Of a stretch of DNA of 64,000 nt, positions 53,040 through 62,316 are shown one piece after another. Source of the stretch: Lachnospiraceae bacterium. Lineage in GTDB: Bacteria > Bacillota > Clostridia > Lachnospirales > Lachnospiraceae. The position numbers and the translations under genes were made by a program. The notes under the pieces were generated by a model. That model made no database searches, was not told the origin of the DNA, and was given only the letters and a program-made list of their open reading frames with translations. The stretch covers positions 62,001 to 126,000 of the forward strand of contig JAAWCJ010000038.1 in assembly GCA_022793195.1 (NCBI GenBank). The letters run 5' to 3'. The first letter of the stretch is position 1, and each line of letters opens with the position of its first letter.

Positions 53040-54491
53040 TTGGCAGAGAATACGCCCAGGCTTCTTTTGGCGGCGATGGGAAGCGGAAGCGGTAAGACCC
53101 TCATTACCTGCGGCCTTTTGGCCGCATGGAAGGAGCAGGGAAAGAAACTGTCGGCTTTTAAATGTGGGCCGGATTATATTGACCCCATGTTCCACAGGAC
53201 AGTGCTGGGGGTGGAATCAGGAAACCTGGACAGTTTCTTTACCGACAAAGATACGCTTCGTTTTCTTTTAAAGAGGGGAGCAGAAGGGACAGAGCTATCC
53301 ATCATTGAAGGCGTCATGGGGTATTTTGACGGGCTGGGAGGGATATCTGAGCGGGCCAGCTCCTATGAGGTGGCGGCGTGGACAGAAACCCCTGTGGTAC
53401 TCATTGTCAACTGCCGCGGTATGAGCCGCTCTGTGGTTCCCCTTATCCGGGGTTTTATGGAGTATGAGGGGGAAAAGCAGATTCAGGGGGTGATTCTCAA
53501 TGAAGTGTCCCCTATGCTGTATCCACGCCTTAAAAGCCTCATTGAAGAGAATCTTCCTGTGAAGGTCTATGGCTATGTGCCGAGGCTTTCCGAAGGTTTT
53601 TTGGAAAGCCGCCATCTTGGCTTAAAGCGGCCGGAGGAAATTGCAAATTTGCAGGAACGGCTGAAAGCCCTGGCAGAATCTTTCCGGGAAACCGTGGATT
53701 TGCAGGGACTTTTGGCCCTGGCAAAGGCGGCTCCCGCCCTTTATGCAGGCGGGGCTTTTGCCGCCGGCACAAATCCCGGAAGCGTTTCACTTTCCCACAG
53801 GGAGACGGTACGGGTGGCCGTGGCCAGGGACAGCGCATTTGATTTTTACTACAGGGAGAATTTTTACCTGTTGGAGGAACTTGGGGCAAAGCTTTTATAT
53901 TTTAGCCCTTTAAAAGACAGGGAAGTCCCGAAGGAAGCCGACGGCCTGATTTTAGGCGGCGGTTATCCGGAGCTTTATGGAAGAGAGCTTTCGGAGAATG
54001 AAGCCATGAGGAAGTCTGTAAAGGAAGCCATTGAAAACGGAATTCCCTGCCTGGCGGAATGTGGCGGTTTTTTATACCTTCACAAAACCCTGGAAGATGA
54101 AAGTGGGGAAGAGTGGCCCATGGCAGGAGTGCTGCCCGGCCGTGGCTTTCGGACGCCGAAGCTTTCCCGTTTTGGTTATGTGACCTTAACTGCCGGGGAG
54201 GATTCCCTTTTGGGCGATGCCGGAAGCCGTTTTCCTGCCCATGAATTTCATTATTGGGACAGTACGGAAAATGGAAATGCGTTTCTGGCCGAAAAACCGG
54301 AGGGAAAGAGGAGCTGGCCTTGTATGGTAAACAGGAAAAATCTTTTGGCAGGGTTTCCGCATTTTTATTATTATGGCAATCGGACGGCGGCAGAAAATTT
54401 TCTGTCTGCCTGCAGAAAATGGAGAAAAGTACAGGAAAGAGCGGGGGAAAGGCAGCCGGACCTGCCTGGCTCACCGCCCCAATGTGAATGA
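53040..54491 (+). CDS. cbiA: cobyrinate a,c-diamide synthase CbiA
   Basis: CbiA amidates the a and c side chains with ATP and glutamine. TTG 53040 starts two bases after the preceding stop behind GAAGGGGGG. The P-loop-like GSGSGKTLITCGLL (about residues 15-28), the FKCGPDYIDPMFH motif and a C-terminal class I glutamine amidotransferase domain with CLAECGGFLYLH (nucleophile Cys near residue 338) are visible. The last 20 residues (QPDLPGSPPQCE) look unconserved. Confidence 0.94.
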   Translation: MAENTPRLLLAAMGSGSGKTLITCGLLAAWKEQGKKLSAFKCGPDYIDPMFHRTVLGVESGNLDSFFTDKDTLRFLLKRGAEGTELSIIEGVMGYFDGLGGISERASSYEVAAWTETPVVLIVNCRGMSRSVVPLIRGFMEYEGEKQIQGVILNEVSPMLYPRLKSLIEENLPVKVYGYVPRLSEGFLESRHLGLKRPEEIANLQERLKALAESFRETVDLQGLLALAKAAPALYAGGAFAAGTNPGSVSLSHRETVRVAVARDSAFDFYYRENFYLLEELGAKLLYFSPLKDREVPKEADGLILGGGYPELYGRELSENEAMRKSVKEAIENGIPCLAECGGFLYLHKTLEDESGEEWPMAGVLPGRGFRTPKLSRFGYVTLTAGEDSLLGDAGSRFPAHEFHYWDSTENGNAFLAEKPEGKRSWPCMVNRKNLLAGFPHFYYYGNRTAAENFLSACRKWRKVQERAGERQPDLPGSPPQCE

Positions 54492-54509
54492 GGGATAAGG
54501 AGAAGGCCA

Positions 54510-55643
54510 ATGGAAAATGGGATAAGGGAACAGGAAAAACAGCTTAAGGAGCGACTTAAGGAACGGCTGTCCCTTGTGAGGGGACTGGATGAGGAAGTGA
54601 TGGGCCAGACGGAAAAACGGTGGGATTCCATTGCGAAGCCTTTGAAAAGCCTGGGGCTTTTGGAAAAGAATGTGACTAAGATCGCCGGGATCAGTGGAAG
54701 CGTGAAGCCGCAGATTGGGAAACGCGCCCTCATCGCCATGTGCGCCGACAACGGCGTGGTGGAAGAAGGAGTGACGCAGACGGGGGCAGAGGTGACGGCC
54801 ATTGTGGCACAGAATATGGCCCATGGCAGCACAACGGTGACGGTCATGGCAGAGGCGGCCGGTGTGGATGTATTCCCTGTGGATATCGGAATGGTGACGG
54901 AGGGGATATGTCTTTCGGGAGTCCCGGAAGAAAAAGAGGAGATTAAGCCACGGACTCTTCTTTTGCGGAAAGTTGGCAGGGGAACAAAAAATTTTGCAAA
55001 GGAACCGGCCATGGGCAAGGAGGAAGCCCTCCGGGCCATTTTGGTGGGAATGGAGTTGGCGGGCCGTTTAAAGTCCCAGGGGTATGAGATTCTTGCCACC
55101 GGAGAAATGGGAATCGGAAACACCACCACCAGCAGCGCGGTGGCTTCCGTTCTCCTGGATGAGCCGGTGGAAAAGATGACAGGAAAAGGGGCCGGCCTTT
55201 CCGATGCGGGGCTTCAGAGAAAAATTTCTGTCATTCAACACGCACTGGAACAGTTAAAGCCGGACAGGGAATGTCCGTTGGATGTGTTAAGCAAGGTGGG
55301 CGGTTATGATATTGCCGGCCTTACAGGCGTGTTTTTAGGAGGGGCTGTTTACCGGATCCCGGTACTGGTGGACGGATTTATTTCCAGTGTGGCAGCACTT
55401 TTGGCCGTAAGGCTTTTGCCGGAGGCAAAGGATTTTATGGTGGCTTCCCATATATCGAAAGAACCGGCGGGCGGCCTGGTACTTTCCGCCCTGGACCTTT
55501 CACCGATGCTTTGCTGTGAGATGTGCCTGGGGGAAGGGACAGGGGCTGTGGCCGGGCTTTCCGCCCTGGACATGGGATTTACGGTCTATCATTCCATGGC
55601 CACTTTTGACGACATCCAGGTGGAGCAGTACCAACCTTTATGA
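54510..55643 (+). CDS. cobT: nicotinate-nucleotide--dimethylbenzimidazole phosphoribosyltransferase CobT
   Basis: CobT activates the lower-ligand base to its alpha-ribotide. The 377-residue protein has ADNGVVEEGVTQTG, GEMGIGNTTTSSAV (about residues 198-211), GKGAGLSDAG and the catalytic-Glu-containing EGTGAVAGLS near the C-terminus. The N-terminal 50 residues are charged and variable. No bluB or bza genes are present, so the base itself must come from elsewhere. Confidence 0.95.
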   Translation: MENGIREQEKQLKERLKERLSLVRGLDEEVMGQTEKRWDSIAKPLKSLGLLEKNVTKIAGISGSVKPQIGKRALIAMCADNGVVEEGVTQTGAEVTAIVAQNMAHGSTTVTVMAEAAGVDVFPVDIGMVTEGICLSGVPEEKEEIKPRTLLLRKVGRGTKNFAKEPAMGKEEALRAILVGMELAGRLKSQGYEILATGEMGIGNTTTSSAVASVLLDEPVEKMTGKGAGLSDAGLQRKISVIQHALEQLKPDRECPLDVLSKVGGYDIAGLTGVFLGGAVYRIPVLVDGFISSVAALLAVRLLPEAKDFMVASHISKEPAGGLVLSALDLSPMLCCEMCLGEGTGAVAGLSALDMGFTVYHSMATFDDIQVEQYQPL

Positions 55644-55691
55644 ATAGTGTGCTGATACACTGGTGAAATCATCTGTATAACGGAGGCGCAC

Positions 55692-56237
55692 ATGTTTGTG
55701 ACAGTGACAGGAGGAAGCGGCAGCGGAAAATCGGAGTATAGTGAAAATCTTTTGCTGAAGCTTGATGGAAATGAAGGCGGAAACAGGATTTACATTGCCA
55801 CCATGGAACCCTTTGGTGAGGAAAGTATCCGAAGGATTAAGCGTCACAGAGCCATGAGAAGGGGAAAAGGGTTTGAGACCGCAGAGTGTTATATAAACCT
55901 TAAAAGCGTGGCATTTTCCGATAAAAACGGAAAAAAGCCGTCGGTGCTTTTAGAATGTATGTCGAACCTGACAGCCAATGAGCTTTACCGTGAGGACGGC
56001 GCAGGGGAGCAGGCTGTGGAAGAAATCCTTACGGGGATTGACATGTTGCTTTCCCGGACGGAAAATCTGGTGGTGGTGACAAACGAGGTGTTTTCCGACG
56101 GAATACACTACGGAGATTCCACAGAATACTACAGAAAACTTCTGGGGAAAATCAACAGGGAACTGGCGTCCCGTTGCGATGTGTACGTGGAGGTGGTTTA
56201 TTCGATACCGGTTTATTATAAAGGGGGCCCTTTATGA
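55692..56237 (+). CDS. cobU: adenosylcobinamide kinase/guanylyltransferase CobU
   Basis: The 181-residue bifunctional enzyme phosphorylates adenosylcobinamide and adds GMP. The P-loop GGSGSGKSEYSE (residues 7-18), IATMEPFGEESIRRIKRHRAMR with the guanylylated His region, and VVTNEVFSDGIHYGDSTEYYRKLLGKINRELA match the family. GGAGG precedes the ATG. It overlaps cobS by 4 bp. Confidence 0.93.
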   Translation: MFVTVTGGSGSGKSEYSENLLLKLDGNEGGNRIYIATMEPFGEESIRRIKRHRAMRRGKGFETAECYINLKSVAFSDKNGKKPSVLLECMSNLTANELYREDGAGEQAVEEILTGIDMLLSRTENLVVVTNEVFSDGIHYGDSTEYYRKLLGKINRELASRCDVYVEVVYSIPVYYKGGPL

Positions 56238-56989
56238 TTAATTCATTTTTGCTGGCGTTTTCCATGTATTCCAGGATTCCTGTGCCAAAAGCGGACTGGT
56301 CCAAAGAAAAGATGAAATATGTCATGTGCTTTTTTCCCCTGATCGGCCTGGTGGTGGGAGGATTGGCATATGGTTTTTCCTGGTTTTGTAGATCTTTTGG
56401 CCTTGCGGGTTCCTTTTGCTGCGCCGGTCTTACCCTGATTCCTCTTTTGGTGACAGGGGGAATCCACATGGATGGTTTTTTAGACACTTCTGATGCTCTT
56501 TCCTCCCACCAAAACAGAGAAAAGAAGCTGGAAATACTTAAAGATTCCCACACCGGGGCATTTGCCATCATTTCCGGAGGCATGTACCTGATGGCCTCTT
56601 TCGGGATGTGGAGCGGGATTTCTGGGCGCGCTATGGGAGTGATGGCGTTATCCTTTGTGTTTTCCAGAGGGCTTTCCGGCCTTTCGGTAGTCACATTTCG
56701 AAATGCCAGGGGAGACGGGCTTTTAGCCACTTTTTCCACCGGGGCGGAAAAGAAGATTACCAGGGTAGCGCTGGTAGTTTACCTTCTTGTTTCAGGAGGG
56801 GGGATGGTGTTCCTCTTTCCGGTGGCCGGAACATGGGCTGTGGTTGCCGGGTTCCTTACATTTTTATATTACCGGTATAAATCTTACAAAGAGTTCGGGG
56901 GAATCACCGGGGATTTGGCAGGATGGTTTCTGGAGCTTTGCGAACTGGTTATGGGAATTGCCGTAGTGTTTGCAAGCGTTTTGTGGTAA
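56234..56989 (+). CDS. cobS: adenosylcobinamide-GDP ribazoletransferase CobS
   Basis: CobS joins the activated lower base to adenosylcobinamide-GDP in the membrane. The 251-residue protein has six or so hydrophobic segments, the FSMYSRIPVPK start motif and the acidic GGIHMDGFLDTSDALSSH metal-binding motif (about residues 74-91). The ATG overlaps the cobU stop. Confidence 0.94.
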   Translation: MINSFLLAFSMYSRIPVPKADWSKEKMKYVMCFFPLIGLVVGGLAYGFSWFCRSFGLAGSFCCAGLTLIPLLVTGGIHMDGFLDTSDALSSHQNREKKLEILKDSHTGAFAIISGGMYLMASFGMWSGISGRAMGVMALSFVFSRGLSGLSVVTFRNARGDGLLATFSTGAEKKITRVALVVYLLVSGGGMVFLFPVAGTWAVVAGFLTFLYYRYKSYKEFGGITGDLAGWFLELCELVMGIAVVFASVLW

Positions 56990-57007
56990 AATAGGAGGAC
57001 AGGGAGT

Positions 57008-57352
57008 ATGGTACTGATTGTAGGCGGGGCATATCAGGGGAAAGGGGACTTTGCCCTTGAACTTTCCGGGGGAAAAAAGGAAAATGTGATTCTCAATATT
57101 CATGAAAGGATTGAAGCGCTGCTTAAAGAGGGATATTCCAGAGAGGAAATCGAAAGGGTTATCCTGGAGGAAGCCATGGGGAAAAAGGAGATGATCCTGA
57201 CGGCAGAGGAAATCGGCTGCGGGATTGTGCCTCTGGATGCAGAACTCAGGGAGCGTCGGGAGATCACAGGGCGGATTCTCTGTGTGGTTGCGAAGAAAGC
57301 CGGGGAGGTTTACCGGATGACAGCCGGGATTCCGGTGAAAATCAAAGGGTGA
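57008..57352 (+). CDS. short second CobU-like protein, degenerate
   Basis: The 114-residue protein keeps both ends of the CobU fold: an N-terminal P-loop-like GGAYQGKG (residues 6-13), with Gly in place of the usual Ser/Thr after the Lys, and a C-terminal EEIGCGIVPLDAELRERREITGR, which matches the nucleoside-binding end of CobU. The middle, with the guanylylated His, is missing. It cannot be a full kinase/guanylyltransferase. It may be a regulatory or accessory subunit, or a decaying copy. It lies between cobS and cobC. Confidence 0.75.
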   Translation: MVLIVGGAYQGKGDFALELSGGKKENVILNIHERIEALLKEGYSREEIERVILEEAMGKKEMILTAEEIGCGIVPLDAELRERREITGRILCVVAKKAGEVYRMTAGIPVKIKG

Positions 57353-57369
57353 CGCCTGGGAGGCCGGGA

Positions 57370-57987
57370 ATGGAAATTTATTTAATCCGCCACGGAAAGA
57401 CGGAAGGAAATGAGAAAAAACGATATATCGGTTCCACGGACCAGCATTTAAGCGGGACAGGAAGGCGGGAGCTTACGGAAGCGCTTTGGAAAGGCGGACA
57501 TGGGGGGGCAGGGTTAAAAAAGCCCATGTCTGTCTATGTGAGCCGCTTGTTTCGGACAAAGGAGACGGCGGAGATTCTTTTTCCGGGAGTGGAATTGGCG
57601 GTAAGGGACGGATTCAATGAATGTGATTTCGGGGAATTTGAAAACAAAGCCTACGAAGAGCTTGTCGGGAATCCTGCATACAGAAAATGGATAGAGAGTG
57701 GCGGCGTCCTGGCTCCTCCCGGAGGGGAAGCCAAACAGGATTTTGTAAAGAGGACGGTGCAGGCCTTTGAGGAGGTTGTTTCCGAACTTCTCGTGAAACA
57801 TGCATCCTGCGGGGCATTTGTGGTCCATGGAGGGAGCATCATGGCGGTTTTGGAGCATTTTTCTTTTCCAAAGGAAAGCTTTTACCACTGGCAGGCAAAG
57901 AATGGCTGTGGTTACAGGGCAGAACTTTCGGAGGAACGGTGGAAAGCGGGGGAACGAAAATTGACAGATATCAGGAGTATTCCGTGA
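57370..57987 (+). CDS. cobC: histidine phosphatase, probable alpha-ribazole phosphatase CobC
   Basis: ATG 57370, six bases after GGGAGG, gives 205 residues; GTG 57349 overlapping the previous stop is the other candidate. The phosphoglycerate-mutase-like signature LIRHGKTEGN (catalytic His about residue 8), SRLFRTKETAEIL, ECDFGEFENKAYEEL and VVHGGSIMAVL (second His) are complete. Context within the operon points to removal of phosphate from alpha-ribazole phosphate or adenosylcobalamin phosphate. Confidence 0.88.
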   Translation: MEIYLIRHGKTEGNEKKRYIGSTDQHLSGTGRRELTEALWKGGHGGAGLKKPMSVYVSRLFRTKETAEILFPGVELAVRDGFNECDFGEFENKAYEELVGNPAYRKWIESGGVLAPPGGEAKQDFVKRTVQAFEEVVSELLVKHASCGAFVVHGGSIMAVLEHFSFPKESFYHWQAKNGCGYRAELSEERWKAGERKLTDIRSIP

Positions 57988-57988
57988 T

Positions 57989-58951
57989 ATGAGAGAATTT
58001 GTAATGACACTTGGAATAGGTTTTTGCCTGGATATGGTTTTTGGGGATCCCCATTGGCTGCCTCATCCCATACGGCTGATTGGGGCATTGATCTCTTCTC
58101 TGGAAAAGCTTATGCGTAAATGTTTTCCTGCCACCAGGGGAGGGGAACTTTTTGGGGGGACAGTGCTGGTGGTTTTTGTCCTGGCACTTTCCACGGCAGT
58201 TCCTTTCTTCTTTCTCCAGCTGGCCGGTTTTTTGCATCCTTATGTGCGGCTGGCGGTGGGAAGTATCATGTGCTACCAGCTTCTGGCCGCCAAATCCCTG
58301 AGGGTGGAAAGCATGAAAGTTTATGCCCGCCTGGCGGAGGGAGATCTGGATGGGGCCAGAAAAGCCGTTTCCATGATTGTGGGAAGGGATACGGCTAAAC
58401 TTTCTGAAGAGGGGGTTGCGAAAGCGGCTGTGGAAACAGTGGCGGAAAATACTTCCGACGGCGTAATCGCCCCCATGTTTTACATGGCTCTCGGCGGCCC
58501 GGTCCTGGGATTTTTTTATAAGGCGGTCAATACCATGGATTCCATGATTGCCTATAAAAATGACAGATATCTTTATTTCGGCCGGACTGCGGCCAGGCTG
58601 GATGATCTTTGTAATTTTATTCCCGCCAGGCTGTCGGCGGTTCTTATGATTTTAACCAGCGGATTTTTAAGGCTTGATATCCGGGGGGCTATTAAAATTT
58701 GCCGCAGGGACAGATACAACCATAAAAGTCCCAATTCCGCGCAGACGGAGTCCGTCTGTGCCGGTGCGCTGGGGGTGGAGCTTTCCGGGGACGCTTGGTA
58801 TTTTGGTGTCCTTCACAAAAAGGAAACCATCGGCGATGGAAAGAGGCCGGTGGTTCCAGGAGACATCCGGCTGGCCAACAGGCTTATGTATGGAACGGCG
58901 GCGCTGGGCCTTTTGGTTTTCGGAGGGTTATCGGCGGCTCTGTATTTTTGA
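57989..58951 (+). CDS. cbiB: adenosylcobinamide-phosphate synthase CbiB
   Basis: CbiB attaches aminopropanol phosphate to adenosylcobyrate. The 320-residue membrane protein has DMVFGDPHWLPHPIRLIG (about residues 16-33), ETVAENTSDGVIAPMFYMALGG and the C-terminal YNHKSPNSAQTESVCAGAL. It starts one base after the cobC stop. Confidence 0.95.
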   Translation: MREFVMTLGIGFCLDMVFGDPHWLPHPIRLIGALISSLEKLMRKCFPATRGGELFGGTVLVVFVLALSTAVPFFFLQLAGFLHPYVRLAVGSIMCYQLLAAKSLRVESMKVYARLAEGDLDGARKAVSMIVGRDTAKLSEEGVAKAAVETVAENTSDGVIAPMFYMALGGPVLGFFYKAVNTMDSMIAYKNDRYLYFGRTAARLDDLCNFIPARLSAVLMILTSGFLRLDIRGAIKICRRDRYNHKSPNSAQTESVCAGALGVELSGDAWYFGVLHKKETIGDGKRPVVPGDIRLANRLMYGTAALGLLVFGGLSAALYF

Positions 58952-59012
58952 CAAAACGCCGGATGGCGGTGTCCGTCCGGGCATGATATCCGGGCTGGAA
59001 GGAGGGGACAGT

Positions 59013-60062
59013 ATGGAAAGGCATATCCATGGTGGCAACATTTATGAATATGAAAGGATTCTGGACTTTTCGGCAAATTTAAATCCTTTAGGGATGCCGG
59101 AGGCTGTGCGGGAAGCCGCGGTTTCCGCTGTGGGACGGGCAGAGCACTACCCTGAACCGGATTGTAAAAACCTTCGGAAGAGCCTTGGAAACCGCCTTTG
59201 TACCGGACCAGAGAATATCATTTGCGGTAATGGGGCGACAGAACTGGTTTTTCTGGCAGCGGCGGCCATAAAGCCAAAGAAAGCCCTGCTTTTGGCGCCG
59301 ACTTATGCAGAATATGAGGAAGCGCTGACAGCGTATGGCTGTGAGTGCCTGTATTATGGACTGGAGGCGGAAAAAGGGTTCCTTCCGGGAGAGGACTTTT
59401 TGGAAGCTGTCACGGAAGAAGTGGATTTGGTGGTGGTCTGTAACCCCAACAATCCCACGGGAATCCTTCTGGAAGAGGACTTTCTGAGCCGGATTTTGGA
59501 GCGGTGCCTTAAAACGGGGAGCCTTCTTTTTCTGGATGAATCCTTTATGGAGCTTACGGGAGAGGAAGCGCCATGGTATCCGGGCAGTTTCCGGCAGTCG
59601 GAAAATGTGCTCCTCCTTAAGTCTATGACGAAAACATATGCCATGGCGGGACTTCGGCTGGGCTATGCGGCCAGTGAAAACCTGCCCTTAATAGAAGCCA
59701 TGTATCGGTATAAACCTTCCTGGAATGTATCCTCGCCGGCCCAGGCGGCAGGGGAAGCGGCCCTTTTGGAAAACAATTATCTGAAGCAGTCAGTCTCTTA
59801 TATCAGAAAGGAACGGCAGTTTCTAAAGGACGCCCTGGAAAGGTTCCAGCTGCAGGTTTATGGGGGAAGGGCCAACTATCTTTTCTTTTACAGCGGAAGG
59901 GCAGATCTGAAAGCGGCATTTTTGGAACAGGGGATTTTAATTCGGGACTGTGGCAACTACCGGGGACTTTTTGCCGGGTATTACCGGATTGCAGTGCGGA
60001 CCCATGAAGAGAACCAACAGTTTGTAAGGGTTCTGGAACAGGTTTTCGGAAAAAAGGCGTAA
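59013..60062 (+). CDS. cobD: L-threonine-O-3-phosphate decarboxylase CobD
   Basis: This PLP class I/II aminotransferase-fold enzyme makes (R)-1-aminopropan-2-yl phosphate, the substrate of CbiB. ATG 59013 behind AGGAGG gives 349 residues. HGGNIYEYERILDFSANLNPLG opens the fold; NPNNPTGILLEED and FLDESFMELTGEE follow, and the PLP lysine lies in KSMTKTYAMAGLRLGY (about residue 213). The upstream in-frame stretch from 58674 lies over cbiB in another frame and is not part of it. Confidence 0.94.
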   Translation: MERHIHGGNIYEYERILDFSANLNPLGMPEAVREAAVSAVGRAEHYPEPDCKNLRKSLGNRLCTGPENIICGNGATELVFLAAAAIKPKKALLLAPTYAEYEEALTAYGCECLYYGLEAEKGFLPGEDFLEAVTEEVDLVVVCNPNNPTGILLEEDFLSRILERCLKTGSLLFLDESFMELTGEEAPWYPGSFRQSENVLLLKSMTKTYAMAGLRLGYAASENLPLIEAMYRYKPSWNVSSPAQAAGEAALLENNYLKQSVSYIRKERQFLKDALERFQLQVYGGRANYLFFYSGRADLKAAFLEQGILIRDCGNYRGLFAGYYRIAVRTHEENQQFVRVLEQVFGKKA

Positions 60063-60093
60063 GGCTTTATGTCTGATGTGATAAGGAGGAACT

Positions 60094-61593
60094 ATGGCGG
60101 CAAAGGCGATCATGATACAGGGAACCATGTCAAATGCAGGGAAGAGCCTCCTGACAGGGGGACTTCTTCGGGTTATGAAGCAGGACGGTTACCGGGTGGC
60201 CCCCTTTAAGTCCCAGAATATGGCTTTGAATTCTTTTATCACCGAAGAAGGGTTGGAAATGGGGCGAGCCCAGGTGATGCAGGCAGAGGCTGCCGGTATT
60301 AAGCCTTCGGTGAGGATGAACCCGATTCTCCTTAAGCCCACCAATGATACGGGCTCCCAGGTCATTGTAAATGGGGAGGTGCGGGGGAATATGCCGGCCA
60401 GGGAATATTTCCGGTATAAAAAAGAGTTGATTCCCGATATTATGGAGGCTTACCGTTCCCTGGAGGAAGAATATGATATCCTTGTTTTGGAAGGGGCCGG
60501 AAGCCCGGCGGAAATCAATTTAAAGACAGACGATATTGTGAATATGGGAATGGCGAAGCTTGCGAAAGCGCCGGTCCTTTTGGCCGGGGATATTGACAGG
60601 GGCGGCGTGTTTGCCCAGCTGGTGGGGACGGTGGAGCTTCTCACGCCGGAAGAGAGAGCCATGGTGAAAGGCACTGTGATCAATAAATTCCGGGGAGACA
60701 GAACCATCCTGGAACCGGGGATTCAAATGCTGGAGGAGAGGCTCAGGATTCCAACGGTGGGGGTTATCCCTTATCTTCAGGTGGATATTGACGACGAAGA
60801 CAGCCTGACGGAGCGGTTTGGCCGGAAGGAGACAGGAGGGTTTTTGGATATTGTAGCCCTCCGGATTCCCAGGATTTCCAACTTCACGGATTTTCGGCCG
60901 CTGGAGGCGGCGGACGGCGTAAATTTCCGGTATGTGACTTCGGCGGGACAGCTTGGAAATCCGGATTTGATTCTGATTCCCGGCACCAAAAATACCATGG
61001 AAGACCTTTTGTGGCTCAGGCAGAACGGCCTGGAGGCGGCAGTACGAAAGGCGGCGGCTTCGGGAACTTTGGTCATGGGAATCTGCGGCGGTTATCAAAT
61101 GCTGGGGGAAACCCTTTCCGACCCTTACGGTGTGGAAGCGGGAGGGAAGATTCGCGGCATGGGCCTTCTTCCCATGGATACGGTGTTTGAAAAAGAAAAG
61201 ACGAGAACACAGACAGAAGGCCGTTTTTTGGAGATATCAGGCGCTTTTTCCGGTCTTTCAGGCGCAGCCTTAAAAGGTTATGAGATCCATATGGGCATCA
61301 GCGTTTTAAAAGAAGGGGCAGAGCCGCTTACGGGACTTTCCCCCTCCGGCACAGTGGACGGGGCTTTTGCCGGAAATGTCTGCGGTACTTATGTCCACGG
61401 GGTTTTTGATGAGGAAGAAACACTGAGGGCATTGCTGGAAATCCTCTGTGGGAGGAAAGGTTTGTCTACAGAAGCGGTCAGGACCTTTGATATGGCTGCT
61501 TATAAAGAACGGCAGTATGACCTTTTGGCTGACGCCATACGCCGGAATATGGACATGGAAGCTGTTTACCGGATTCTGGAGGAAGGGATATGA
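60094..61593 (+). CDS. cbiP: cobyric acid synthase CbiP
   Basis: CbiP amidates the b, d, e and g side chains. The 499-residue protein has the ATP site [20 protein letters not shown] (residues 7-26), [37 protein letters not shown], and a C-terminal glutamine amidotransferase with [12 protein letters not shown] (Cys about residue 331) and YVHGVFD. AAGGAGG precedes the ATG. The stop overlaps mntA by 4 bp. Confidence 0.96.
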   Translation: MAAKAIMIQGTMSNAGKSLLTGGLLRVMKQDGYRVAPFKSQNMALNSFITEEGLEMGRAQVMQAEAAGIKPSVRMNPILLKPTNDTGSQVIVNGEVRGNMPAREYFRYKKELIPDIMEAYRSLEEEYDILVLEGAGSPAEINLKTDDIVNMGMAKLAKAPVLLAGDIDRGGVFAQLVGTVELLTPEERAMVKGTVINKFRGDRTILEPGIQMLEERLRIPTVGVIPYLQVDIDDEDSLTERFGRKETGGFLDIVALRIPRISNFTDFRPLEAADGVNFRYVTSAGQLGNPDLILIPGTKNTMEDLLWLRQNGLEAAVRKAAASGTLVMGICGGYQMLGETLSDPYGVEAGGKIRGMGLLPMDTVFEKEKTRTQTEGRFLEISGAFSGLSGAALKGYEIHMGISVLKEGAEPLTGLSPSGTVDGAFAGNVCGTYVHGVFDEEETLRALLEILCGRKGLSTEAVRTFDMAAYKERQYDLLADAIRRNMDMEAVYRILEEGI

Positions 61594-61922
61594 ATAGAGA
61601 AGTAAAATATGCAGAAGATATAAAACTCCAGGAAATAACAGGGATTAAACAGAAGGTTTTTGAGGAAATCAGGGCTTTTGCAGAAAAGCGCTGTCTCCAT
61701 CGGGTGGTTTTATTTGGCTCCAGGGCGCGAGGGGATTATGGGAGGGCCAGTGATATTGACCTGGCTGTTTTAGGTGGGGATATCTTAAGTTTTACAATGG
61801 ATATGAAAGAAGAAACTTCCACGCTGTTGGAGTTTGATGTGGTGGATCTGGGACATGCCTTAAAAAAAGAATTTGTGGATTCTGTTCAGGGAGAAGGGAT
61901 ACTGCTCTATGAAAAAATATGA
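61590..61922 (+). CDS. mntA: MNT-type nucleotidyltransferase, probable MntA antitoxin
   Basis: The 110-residue minimal nucleotidyltransferase has [15 protein letters not shown] at residues 43-57, the GSx10DxD catalytic signature of MNT proteins. In known MntA-HepT type VII toxin-antitoxin pairs, MntA adds AMP to a tyrosine of the HEPN toxin and silences it. It starts inside the cbiP stop (ATGA) and overlaps the HEPN gene by 14 bp, so it is translated with both. A housekeeping role in the operon cannot be excluded. Confidence 0.85.
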   Translation: MNREVKYAEDIKLQEITGIKQKVFEEIRAFAEKRCLHRVVLFGSRARGDYGRASDIDLAVLGGDILSFTMDMKEETSTLLEFDVVDLGHALKKEFVDSVQGEGILLYEKI

Positions 61923-62316
61923 AAATTTTGTCTCTAACCTTATGATACTGATGAAAGCAGATAAGGAAGACAGGGAAAATGAATTTATCATAAGTGGAAT
62001 TATTGATAAATTTTTTCTTCAGTTTGAACTGGGATGGAAGCTTTTAAAAGAGCTTTTGAAGTACGAAGGGAAACGGACGGCTGTCAGCGGTTCACCGCGG
62101 GAGATCATTAAGGCCGCTTATGCCCTTTATGATTTTATGGATGAAGACATATGGCTGTCTATGTTAAAAGAACGAAACAGTATGACGCATATATATGATG
62201 GGGCGGCCGCCAGGGTGCTGGTTGACCATATTTTAGGACAGTATCTTCCGGCTTTTTGCAAAATGAAGGAAGCCATAGAGAAGCAGTATGGGGATATGCT
62301 TAAGGGGGAATTATGA
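61909..62316 (+). CDS. hepT: HEPN-domain protein of the HI0074/HepT type, probable RNase toxin
   Basis: ATG 61909 gives 135 residues, all helical. The catalytic motif RNSMTHIY (Arg89, His94, Tyr96) is the Rx4HxY signature of HepT RNases, and the Tyr is the residue AMPylated by MntA in characterised pairs. The N-terminal FLQFELGWKLLKELLKYEG is typical of nucleotidyltransferase substrate-binding proteins of the HI0074 family. It lies directly after mntA and shares an ATGA junction with cobO. Confidence 0.85.
   Translation: MKKYENFVSNLMILMKADKEDRENEFIISGIIDKFFLQFELGWKLLKELLKYEGKRTAVSGSPREIIKAAYALYDFMDEDIWLSMLKERNSMTHIYDGAAARVLVDHILGQYLPAFCKMKEAIEKQYGDMLKGEL

Noticed and set aside
55644-55691. 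Possible hairpin AGTGT/ACACT between cobT and cobU as terminator
   Set aside because: Stem of 5 bp and no T run; the operon clearly continues.
58674-59012. Upstream in-frame extension of cobD
   Set aside because: It overlaps cbiB in another frame and contains no CobD-like sequence; ATG 59013 has AGGAGG.
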